A program made the translations under genes and the position numbers. DNA of 24,719 bases, from positions 1 through 24,719 of IMG/VR virus record IMGVR_UViG_3300001533_000850; one strand, written 5' to 3'. The notes beneath the pieces are model-generated. The model saw only the letters and a program-made list of their open reading frames with translations. It had not been told where the DNA came from and did not search any database. This document shows, in pieces, positions 6,001 through 12,570 of the stretch (position 1 is its first letter; every line of letters begins with the position of its first letter). Origin of the DNA: a virus.

Positions 6001-6453
6001 TTATAAAAAGTCGTCTTTGAATGTTTTAAAACTTTTTAATAACTTTTTAAGCATTTCGATTATTGACTTTCCAGTTATTACTTTTATGTTTTCATCTATA
6101 CTAAAAATCTCTATACTAATCATCACTAAACATATAACCTTAGTTAAGAAGAAATCCATATCTATTATCAACTTAGTAAATTGGCTTATTAAATTCACAT
6201 CTAAAAAGTAGATGCTAATAGCCACCATTTGATATACAAACATCTTCGATATACAAGAACTCATTCTTCTACTCGTTATCGGAACACCTGTCTTTTTTGA
6301 TTTCCATATACCAGTAAAAGTATCAACAAATATACTAAGTCCAATCAAAATCATTAAAGGAATCAAGGGCGTGAAAAACGCCATACTAACTACGAATAAT
6401 GAAAAAAGATTCTCCTTAAACTTATCAATCAGATTCAAACTTATGCTTTTCAT
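6001..6453 (-). CDS. Holin, phage holin family 4 type
   Basis: 150 aa. Hydrophobic segments at about 15-43, 71-88 and 100-118 would span the inner membrane. The pattern VDTFTGIWKSKKTG (43-56), a serine-rich stretch SRRMSSCISK (61-70) and a charged C-terminus (KSFKTFKDDFL) match the family-4 (phi29/Cph1-like) holins, which form pores at the end of infection so that endolysin can reach the cell wall. No endolysin gene is seen in the window. The gene overlaps the small basic ORF upstream by 29 bases and belongs to the same minus-strand transcript as the portal and adaptor genes. Confidence 0.75.
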   Translation of the reverse strand: MKSISLNLIDKFKENLFSLFVVSMAFFTPLIPLMILIGLSIFVDTFTGIWKSKKTGVPITSRRMSSCISKMFVYQMVAISIYFLDVNLISQFTKLIIDMDFFLTKVICLVMISIEIFSIDENIKVITGKSIIEMLKKLLKSFKTFKDDFL

Positions 6454-6553
6454 TCCTTTTATATAATTTTTTAGATATTTTAATTTTAGTCCTACACTTT
6501 CGTCTTATTTGATTTTGTATATGACCCTTTTCTTCTTCTCTTCTTTTTTTCAT
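6425..6553 (-). CDS. Possible small basic protein, 42 aa
   Basis: An ATG lies one base after the stop of the upstream adaptor gene and opens 42 codons to a TGA at 6425-6427, overlapping the holin start in another frame. The product is very rich in Lys and Arg (MKKRREEEKG, QIRRKCRTKIKISKKLYKR). The tight spacing on both sides suggests a real gene filling the otherwise non-coding 101 bases, perhaps coupling holin translation. No family is recognised. Confidence 0.4.
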   Translation of the reverse strand: MKKRREEEKGHIQNQIRRKCRTKIKISKKLYKRNEKHKFESD

Positions 6554-6554
6554 A

Positions 6555-7133
6555 TTACCAATTTAGATTGTAAGAATCCAAACGAGTAGGAGCTGGGCAG
6601 AGAGCGCCTCTTTGAAAAGGCACATACATACCACCAAAAATCATATAGTTATCAGACTTAGCAAAAGTATCAGAAAATCCACTATTACCCGATAAGTATT
6701 CGGGAAATAAATTTGGATTATCCTTTAAAAAGTTAGAAATCTTTTCAGTATAGAACTCAGCGTTATCCCTTATGTTATTTTTAAGTGCTATAACTTGGTT
6801 AAAATCAGCTGGTGTTGAATTATCACTACTCTGTAAGGAAACTGACTTATTTGTTAGTTTAAGACTACTCCACATTATGTATTCATGTAGAACCCAATAC
6901 TGAAGTGCTGGTTGAATATATCCTCTTAATAATTTTTCTTGATCGCTGCTAACAGTATTATTTGTTATAGCATCCATAATAGTTCTATAAAGATTTGAAC
7001 CCAATGCTCTTTCGATGTATAAATCCTGCGCCGGTTTTATAAATGTTCTTAATTCATCAGAGTTAATATAACCTAATGCTCCAGTATTATCTAAAATATA
7101 CTTTGTGGTAATAAATGCACTAAATGTTGCCAT
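6555..7133 (-). CDS. Head-tail adaptor-like protein (DUF6712 type)
   Basis: 192 aa. The N-terminus (FITTKYILDNTGALGYINSD, FIKPAQDLYIERALGSNLY) follows the pattern of the DUF6712 family common in Bacteroidota phages, in which a helical protein next to the portal gene joins the portal to the tail. The middle is helical (LQYWVLHEYIMWSSLKLTNK), and the C-terminus has a loop rich in Pro/Gly. It lies 20 bases downstream of the portal gene, the usual place for an adaptor. The adaptor role is inferred from family resemblance and position. Confidence 0.65.
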   Translation of the reverse strand: MATFSAFITTKYILDNTGALGYINSDELRTFIKPAQDLYIERALGSNLYRTIMDAITNNTVSSDQEKLLRGYIQPALQYWVLHEYIMWSSLKLTNKSVSLQSSDNSTPADFNQVIALKNNIRDNAEFYTEKISNFLKDNPNLFPEYLSGNSGFSDTFAKSDNYMIFGGMYVPFQRGALCPAPTRLDSYNLNW

Positions 7134-7153
7134 ATTCTAATTATTTATTTTTG

Positions 7154-8317
7154 TTACAAACCTTCATTTGTTGCCACTATTTTTTGTTTATCAATCTCAT
7201 ATTTATTAATAACCAAATTTTCAACTATCCCATTCACATCTTTTAACTTATTGAAACAATCCTCAATTAATTTTTGCTTGTAATTTACATACACTGATTG
7301 AAATATTTCTAAACCTTCAACCATTTGTTGTTTACCACCCAATTGACCTGGCACCGATATACCGAAAATCTCAGGATTAACAACTTCGTTAGCAACAAAA
7401 ATGTTAGACCTAATCAAGTCATTTAAAGAAGTATATCTCGCGTCAGTATCAGCCAGTGGAATAGGTTCTAATTTAGGTGCCTCATCTTGACCATTTGAAA
7501 AAGTTAAAATGAACTTACCTGCATTCCAAGTCCCTGTGTATTTGTTTTGGATTTCGCGATAGGCTGTCTCGATTTCCTCAGGACTTGGAACTCCTGTTGC
7601 GAAGTTCAATATGAATCCAGCATTGAATCCACTCTGTATAGTGCTTCTATGGAAATTACTTATTTCCCACTCACTTAAAATCCAATTTATAGAAGAATAA
7701 TATGTAGGAATTGGATAGAACATTCTACTGCCTGGAATATATTCGGCTTTATAAAGGATTTGACTTTTCTCTTGTTTATACTTTTTAGAATAAGCTTGTT
7801 TTTTAACTGGTTTGTATTTTCTAGTATTAGACCAATCATCACTAACCCAATAATAATCAGGCTCACCACTTTTTCCGTTATTCTTATCAACTCTTACAGT
7901 TTCGAATGGAATGTGTTCTATTTGAGCTATTGAGTTTCCATCTTGAGACCAAATTATATTTAAAGCGAATCCAGCATTAATTTCTAAATCATATGCGACT
8001 TTAATTAATATTTCATCCAATGTATCATCACTAAAAGAGTTTTTCCAAAACCTCATTAATTCAGGTGATGTAGGTTTTTTCCAACCTTCACCAGCTATCA
8101 TTTTCTGTTTTCTGTTAATAATAGTCTTTTGTGTAATCGACTTCATAATATAAACATCTTGTAGGAATTGTGGAAATAAGTTATCATCGCCATAATCAAT
8201 CCATTCTCTATATCCAGTTTCTCTAAAAAGTGGTAGATTGATTTTAGTATTCAAATCTATAATCCTAAATTTTGAGCTAACTAAACTCATATTGTCCTCA
8301 TCTCTTTTTACATTCAT
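7154..8317 (-). CDS. Portal protein
   Basis: 387 aa. Portal features in order: a wing with DYGDDNLFPQFLQDVY (42-57 or so) and ITQKTIINRKQKMIAGEGW, a strand-rich centre, the stem-like region SEWEISNFHRSTIQSGFNAG, then DARYTSLNDLIRSNIFVANEV, followed by GISVPGQLGG and an EGLEIFQSVYVN helix, as in compact HK97-type portals. Twelve copies form the ring at one capsid vertex through which DNA passes and to which the tail attaches. It is short for the family but complete. A downstream Met (residue 10) is an alternative start. No terminase gene is adjacent, which is unusual. Confidence 0.85.
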   Translation of the reverse strand: MNVKRDEDNMSLVSSKFRIIDLNTKINLPLFRETGYREWIDYGDDNLFPQFLQDVYIMKSITQKTIINRKQKMIAGEGWKKPTSPELMRFWKNSFSDDTLDEILIKVAYDLEINAGFALNIIWSQDGNSIAQIEHIPFETVRVDKNNGKSGEPDYYWVSDDWSNTRKYKPVKKQAYSKKYKQEKSQILYKAEYIPGSRMFYPIPTYYSSINWILSEWEISNFHRSTIQSGFNAGFILNFATGVPSPEEIETAYREIQNKYTGTWNAGKFILTFSNGQDEAPKLEPIPLADTDARYTSLNDLIRSNIFVANEVVNPEIFGISVPGQLGGKQQMVEGLEIFQSVYVNYKQKLIEDCFNKLKDVNGIVENLVINKYEIDKQKIVATNEGL

Positions 8318-8319
8318 AA

Positions 8320-8718
8320 TTATTCAAAGTATTTTATCGTGTCATTATCACTAGCATTATAATACACAGTTTCAGGCACCACATCACCCTCAATCTTTAA
8401 CTCACCATAATAAATACCAATAGAAGATGCGGATGCTAAATTTATGCTGTTTGCAAATTGAGTTTCGTAGATTGTTAAAAAGTATTTCCCAGCATCTAAA
8501 TCAAATCGACTCTGTGTGGCTGAGAAAGTGACTCCATTCACAAATAAAAATTCATTGTATGATAATGGAGCTGGTGACACATCAGTCGAGGTGAATAGAG
8601 TTTTTATCTTACTATCTTGATTTTCTAACTCAAAGATATAATAAGGCTCCGTGTAGAGGCTTATCTTATTTAACCGATAAATAACTGAACTCGTGCCTGA
8701 GTCTCTAATGGTTTGCAT
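8320..8718 (-). CDS. Small virion-associated protein, 132 aa
   Basis: Stop two bases before the portal gene start, so the two are tightly linked. The sequence (LYTEPYYIFELENQDSKIKT, then FTSTDVSPAPLSYNEFLFVNG, later GKYFLTIYETQ) is beta-rich and resembles short proteins next to portal genes in Bacteroidota phages, where a conserved 'PYYLF.F' and 'Y.IYE' pattern recurs. Exact role unknown; probably structural (head or neck). No cysteines or membrane segments. Confidence 0.55.
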   Translation of the reverse strand: MQTIRDSGTSSVIYRLNKISLYTEPYYIFELENQDSKIKTLFTSTDVSPAPLSYNEFLFVNGVTFSATQSRFDLDAGKYFLTIYETQFANSINLASASSIGIYYGELKIEGDVVPETVYYNASDNDTIKYFE

Positions 8719-8740
8719 GATGTTTGTATTAAGTTTATAC

Positions 8741-8751
8741 TATAAATATAT
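8741..8751 (-). promoter_or_regulatory. TATAAATATAT motif before the gene at 8718
   Basis: On the minus strand ATATATTTATA, 22 bases before the start codon, containing TATATTTA, one base from the Bacteroidota -7 consensus. The same eleven bases precede three other minus-strand genes. No convincing -33 TTG is seen. Confidence 0.3.
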
Positions 8752-8767
8752 ATTTTCGCTTATTGTT

Positions 8768-9259
8768 TCATTTTTTTATTTTTAATTCTTTTAGTTGTAT
8801 CTTTTTTTTGTATTCTCTGAGAAAATCCCACATAGCTTTCAATTGTAAATTCGTAGGTAATTTATCGATGTCTTTATTACATCCATAATAATTAAATAGG
8901 GTAATCATATCCACAAACATATCCTCAAGGCTTGCTAATCCATTGCGTCTTTCAATTCTATTCACAAAATTAAATAATAGATTTTTATAATATTTTTTGT
9001 CGGCTGTTTCCGTAGGTAGAGTTGTATCCTTTTTACCCTTGACAACCAAATCTTTCACAATCGCTATTCCATTCCCTATTTCTACAATATGCTTCGGATT
9101 TTTACTTCTGTTTTTTATATAATAATCTTTAGTGCAATCATTACACATTGGCATCTTGTATGATTCTTTCTCAACGCCACATTTACATATTTTATAATAG
9201 GTTCTGCCATTCTCTACAACTTTATCAATTCGAGAACCTCTAATCTTTACTTCTTTCAT
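8768..9259 (-). CDS. Zinc-ribbon protein, 163 aa
   Basis: N-terminal zinc ribbon with Cys24, Cys26, Cys38 and Cys41 (CKCG ... MCNDC) followed by a basic linker (KDYYIKNRSKNPKH). The C-terminal half is helical (YYKNLLFNFVNRIERRNG, LQLKAMWDFLREYKKK). Small zinc-ribbon proteins of this kind occur beside head genes of Bacteroidota phages; a DNA-binding role in packaging, such as a small terminase, is conceivable but not shown. It sits behind the terminator at 9279-9308, so expression needs read-through or its own promoter. Confidence 0.55.
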   Translation of the reverse strand: MKEVKIRGSRIDKVVENGRTYYKICKCGVEKESYKMPMCNDCTKDYYIKNRSKNPKHIVEIGNGIAIVKDLVVKGKKDTTLPTETADKKYYKNLLFNFVNRIERRNGLASLEDMFVDMITLFNYYGCNKDIDKLPTNLQLKAMWDFLREYKKKIQLKELKIKK

Positions 9260-9278
9260 TACTAATTATATAAAAAAA

Positions 9279-9308
9279 AACACCCATAGATTTTATTCTA
9301 TGGGTGTT
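9279..9308 (-). terminator. Rho-independent terminator after the tail-tube gene
   Basis: AACACCCATAGA / TCTATGGGTGTT, twelve-pair stem with a TTTTAT loop (minus-strand ATAAAA), followed on the minus strand by a run of T (TTTTTTTTTATATAA). It starts 21 bases after the tail-tube stop codon. The clearest terminator in the window. Confidence 0.85.
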
Positions 9309-9329
9309 AAAGTAAAGAAAATGAAATCT

Positions 9330-9839
9330 TTATACTATCAAAGATTCAGCGAAAACAGGTTCCAATTCAACTGCTGGTGTTGGTTCTTTTGCCTCAAAGG
9401 TAATGCTAAATCCAGCCAAATCGCCAAAAGCAGTTCCTGGCCCGGCACTTCCAGCCGAAGCTCTTGCACCATTGACTTGACCTATCAAGAAATATCGACC
9501 ATTTTGAGTTTTCACTATAATTCTTACTCTTGCTTGAGTTAGAACCAAGAACTGAGCTCTTGTTGCTGTATCCATTTTTTCAAGTATGATAGTTACATTC
9601 TGAGTATAGAAACCAGTTCCATTTAAGTTATCAAAAGCACCCTCTTGAGTCGAACCACCCTGCTCAGGAAATTGTTCGAACTTGAAAAAAGAAGCTGTTG
9701 GTGAAAAAGAGTTCACCGAATAGGTTGTTCCTAATGAATAGGTTGTTCCTGAGTTATAAGCAGAAATTGCCACCCATTCCAAACCACCTACGGAGTCTCT
9801 ACAACCTAAACTGTATCCACTATTAATTACACATGCCAT
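9330..9839 (-). CDS. Major tail tube-like protein
   Basis: 169 aa. The start MACVINSGYSLGCRDSVGGL matches the pattern 'MAC.I.SG....C+DSVGG' of tail tube proteins in Bacteroidota siphophages and prophages. The middle (TGFYTQNVTIILEKMDTATR) and the C-terminal part (GQVNGARASAGSAGPGTAFG, then DLAGFSITFEAKEP) give the beta-sandwich plus helix order of this fold, with the typical glycine-rich loop. The protein would polymerise as hexameric rings around the tape measure. It lies between two strong terminators, directly downstream of the capsid gene, which points to high expression. The chaperone gene usually found next door is 14 kb away. Confidence 0.7.
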   Translation of the reverse strand: MACVINSGYSLGCRDSVGGLEWVAISAYNSGTTYSLGTTYSVNSFSPTASFFKFEQFPEQGGSTQEGAFDNLNGTGFYTQNVTIILEKMDTATRAQFLVLTQARVRIIVKTQNGRYFLIGQVNGARASAGSAGPGTAFGDLAGFSITFEAKEPTPAVELEPVFAESLIV

Positions 9840-9866
9840 ATTAGTTTTTTAATTTTTTATATCTTT

Positions 9867-9903
9867 AAAACGAGTGGATTCATTATTCGAATCCACTCGT
9901 TTT
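9867..9903. terminator. Strong terminator after the major capsid gene
   Basis: AAAACGAGTGGATTC (9867-9881) and GAATCCACTCGTTTT (9889-9903) form a perfect fifteen-pair stem with a seven-base loop. The outer A/T pairs give T tracts on both strands. It begins 13 bases after the capsid stop and would cap a capsid transcript. Confidence 0.85.
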
Positions 9904-9915
9904 TATTTTAGATTG

Positions 9916-10875
9916 TTAGATTTTGTAAAGGACAACGAATTCAGGGAAAGCTATTTGAGCTCCAATTTTCCATTTAGACCTGAAATATACTTTGTCATCT
10001 TTTTGGTGGTAGAATACTTCAAAAGTTTCGTAATCATTGAACAAATCTACACCCATATAAAGGTTAGCAGCTGGTGTCATAACAATTCTGTTAGTAGCAT
10101 TCAAACCTCTCACCGCTATTACATTGAACTGAGTTCCAAGATAACCATTTATTCTGAAATCACCTTGATTAGCATCATAGTGGAAGTAGTTAGCATCTCT
10201 TAGAGCTTGAGTCAATAATGTAAAGTTAGGATAAGAAATATAGATGTTAATATTCTCTTCACCAAGAGCATCACTCGCATCAGCGTTAAATTTGTTGATG
10301 ATTGAATCAATAATATCAATCGCTGTTGATTTTGAAAAAGAAGCAGTTGTGCCTGGAGTCAACACACTCGATGTTGCTGAAGTAAATTGAAGAATATCCA
10401 ATATACCATCACATAGAGCGAATTGACCAGAAGCCGCACCAGCACCAGTTACATTGTTACCTGATTTAGAACCTTTCCAATATAGGTCTTCAATTAAAGC
10501 TTGGATTTTTTCAACCTTATTATCAGTATAAAGTTGTTCGAAAGGAATAGTTTCATTGTATGAACCTCTATTCATTAGTTTACCAGCCCAGTATTGTTCC
10601 AAGTCGTTCAAACAAATATCCTCAAATACTGTTAAAGGACATACTTCCAAATCTCTTTGAGAAAGGACAACCGAACCTGTTGCTGAAATACCACAACCAC
10701 CAGCCTGAGCTGTAAGTGTTGAATTCATAAGGTTTAGAGCTGATTTATATTTTACATCAGGTTGGATTGTGATACCAGTGTCCTGAGTTCTACCTCTCAA
10801 AACTGCTTTGCTTATAAGCTCAATAGCTAGTTCGTCAGTATATTTTGTTAATGCAGCTAAATTAATTACACTCAT
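9916..10875 (-). CDS. Major capsid protein
   Basis: 319 aa. The N-terminus (LAALTKYTDELAIELISKAV), the centre with CPLTVFEDICLNDLEQYWAG, and the C-terminal part INGYLGTQFNVIAVRGLN, then MTPAANLYMGVDLFND, follow the order seen in HK97-fold capsid proteins of Bacteroidota phages (N-arm, E-loop region, P- and A-domain strands). There is no obvious N-terminal delta domain; instead a separate scaffold gene lies 20 bases upstream. Hundreds of copies build the icosahedral head. The strong terminator just after it and the scaffold/protease genes just before it support the assignment. Confidence 0.85.
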   Translation of the reverse strand: MSVINLAALTKYTDELAIELISKAVLRGRTQDTGITIQPDVKYKSALNLMNSTLTAQAGGCGISATGSVVLSQRDLEVCPLTVFEDICLNDLEQYWAGKLMNRGSYNETIPFEQLYTDNKVEKIQALIEDLYWKGSKSGNNVTGAGAASGQFALCDGILDILQFTSATSSVLTPGTTASFSKSTAIDIIDSIINKFNADASDALGEENINIYISYPNFTLLTQALRDANYFHYDANQGDFRINGYLGTQFNVIAVRGLNATNRIVMTPAANLYMGVDLFNDYETFEVFYHQKDDKVYFRSKWKIGAQIAFPEFVVLYKI

Positions 10876-10895
10876 CTTTTTTATAATTTTTTTTA

Positions 10896-11483
10896 TTATC
10901 CTCTAACAAGGATATTCTTTATTCTATTCATTTTTTCTTCTTTAACAGAAAGTTTATTTTCTACTAGGTTTTGAAATCCTGATTTTTTGAATTCAATTTT
11001 TTCACCTGCTGGTGATTTTGAAAACTCTTCAGCTAAAAATACTGTTGCGTCTTTTACAGCTGATAGGTCACTTTCAAACATTTTCTTTTCACCCATCATT
11101 TGTTCGTGTTCAGCTTTTAAAACTGCTATCATTTCTTCTAATTGTGCAACTTTTTCAACCAATGAAGCAACTACACTTTCATCTACTTGCATTTTGTCTT
11201 CTTTAACCAATTCTTCTTCAACTTCTGTTTCAGCAGCTTCAATTTCAGTTATAATTCCACCCAATGTTGTAACTAATGTTCCATCCTCAAGTGTGTGTTC
11301 AGCATCAGGTGCTGGAACTTCATTTCCTTCAGCATCAACCACCAAAACTTGCGAACCAATAACTAATTCACCATCAACTTTAACTTTAGTTCCGTCTTTT
11401 AAAACAGCATCTAAAAACTTATTTTCAACAGGCTTGTTAAATAACAATCTTTTGACTTCACTTAGTATTTCTTCTTTATTCAT
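10896..11483 (-). CDS. Capsid scaffold protein
   Basis: 195 aa, acidic and mostly helical. Residues 24-80 hold a small beta domain (LKDGTKVKVDGELVIGSQVL, DGTLVTTLGGIITEIE) often found at the start of scaffold proteins in Bacteroidota phages. A coiled coil follows (about 100-135, VEKVAQLEEMIAVLKAEHEQ), and the C-terminus is basic (KMNRIKNILVRG), suited to binding the inside of the capsid shell. It would be removed by the protease encoded upstream. Its position between protease and capsid genes is canonical. Repeat copy 1 and a TATAAATATAT motif precede it. Confidence 0.75.
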   Translation of the reverse strand: MNKEEILSEVKRLLFNKPVENKFLDAVLKDGTKVKVDGELVIGSQVLVVDAEGNEVPAPDAEHTLEDGTLVTTLGGIITEIEAAETEVEEELVKEDKMQVDESVVASLVEKVAQLEEMIAVLKAEHEQMMGEKKMFESDLSAVKDATVFLAEEFSKSPAGEKIEFKKSGFQNLVENKLSVKEEKMNRIKNILVRG

Positions 11484-11516
11484 ATAATTTGACTGTTTTT
11501 TTATTAGTCTTTCAAC

Positions 11517-11527
11517 TATAAATATAT
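11517..11527 (-). promoter_or_regulatory. TATAAATATAT motif before the scaffold gene
   Basis: Same eleven bases as at 8741, 14916 and 23165; here 33 bases before the scaffold start codon, in the gap that also holds repeat copy 1. A possible late promoter for scaffold and capsid. Confidence 0.35.
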
Positions 11528-11559
11528 TTATTCTATTTTTGTGCGCTTTTTATTTGATG

Positions 11560-11643
11560 TTTTGTTGGTTTCATTAGGTTTTTTTAAAAAGGTGCAGACA
11601 TTGTAATTTATTATATATTTATTTTATATTAATTTATTATAAT
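11560..11643. repeat. 84-bp direct repeat, copy 1
   Basis: Identical to 24628-24711 except for one base (C at 11572, T in the other copy); offset 13,068 bases. It includes the last 20 bases of the protease gene (final six codons plus stop) and 64 bases of the gap before the scaffold gene. Very AT-rich apart from GGTGCAGACATTG. Sequence beyond both edges differs between the copies. Confidence 0.9.
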
Positions 11644-12553
11644 AATTGTCAATCTTTTCATCTTTATTGAAATCACTATTAAGTATTTCAATCATTGTTT
11701 CATATTTCTCATCCTCATTCAATTGCTCATTTCTAATCTGTTTTAATTTTCGAACAGCCCATTGAATACCTTCTTTACCTCCGAAACTATATAGCATTAA
11801 TTTAGCACATCCTTCACCTAATGGCTTGTCAATCCAATGAAGATGTCTAGCATATGCAGCCATACGAGATATAGTGAACTCATTTATAGGTTCTCCGTTT
11901 GCAAGTTGTTTGGCTTTTATTTTACTAGTAGGAGTTCCACAATAACCCCATCCGTTCTTTTCTGCCCAATTAATGGCTTTTTGAGCATTAATTGTTGCTG
12001 CTTTTGGATAATCAGTATATGAATCCAATTTTAGAAAATCTTGTTTTTCCAAATGAGATAATATCTCTACCGAAAACCCTTTTAGAGTTTCCGTTTCAAT
12101 GAAATCATTCCAAAAAACTTCATCTTCAATATAAACACTACCAACCCAACTGCCATCAGGAACTTCGAAACCGAAATCCACTTTAATTTTGTCTGATGTA
12201 ATAAAGTTTTCAACCACATAACCATTAACCTTATTATCTCCGTGTTGAAAATTTATATTTTTATTGTAATTGTTTTTGTTGAATTTCTTAACAATTTTTT
12301 CAATGGTTTCTTTCGAGAAAAAAGTCAAGTATTGACCAATAGATTCACTTTCCCTATACATTTTTTTATCAGGGGAAATAAAAACTCCGTAAATCATTTT
12401 CTTATTTTTATCAGATTTAAATGAAATTTTCTGTTTTTCAAATTTCAACCATTCGAAATCATTCGCTGGCTCATCAACCAAACTAATGAAATCAACTCCT
12501 GTCAATTCATCATTTTCGTCTATAACGATCTCATATATAGGTAGTTTATCCAT
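11624..12553 (-). CDS. Prohead protease (XkdF-like) with C-terminal accessory domain
   Basis: 309 aa. Residues 18-165 follow the XkdF-like phage serine protease pattern: GVDFISLVDEPANDFEWLKF, GVFISPDKKMYR, FFSKETI, then catalytic candidates His104 (NFQHGDN) and Ser161 (KGFSVEIL). It would cut the scaffold inside the prohead. Residues about 183-272 form a second module (YPKAATINAQKAINWAEKNG, YCGTP, AKQLANGEPI, RMAAYARH, GWAVRK-like end) seen in other phage head proteins, of unknown function. The stop codon lies within repeat copy 1. Scaffold and capsid genes follow in the expected order. Confidence 0.75.
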   Translation of the reverse strand: MDKLPIYEIVIDENDELTGVDFISLVDEPANDFEWLKFEKQKISFKSDKNKKMIYGVFISPDKKMYRESESIGQYLTFFSKETIEKIVKKFNKNNYNKNINFQHGDNKVNGYVVENFITSDKIKVDFGFEVPDGSWVGSVYIEDEVFWNDFIETETLKGFSVEILSHLEKQDFLKLDSYTDYPKAATINAQKAINWAEKNGWGYCGTPTSKIKAKQLANGEPINEFTISRMAAYARHLHWIDKPLGEGCAKLMLYSFGGKEGIQWAVRKLKQIRNEQLNEDEKYETMIEILNSDFNKDEKIDNYYNKLI

Positions 12554-12570
12554 ATCAATTTATTTTTTTT

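Noticed and set aside
5987-6211. 74-codon plus-strand frame opposite the holin
   Set aside because: Antisense reading of the hydrophobic holin gene, with no leader or promoter.
10987-11487. 166-codon open frame on the plus strand opposite the scaffold gene
   Set aside because: Ser/Thr-rich antisense reading of an acidic helical gene; the minus-strand frame has the protein-like sequence and operon context.
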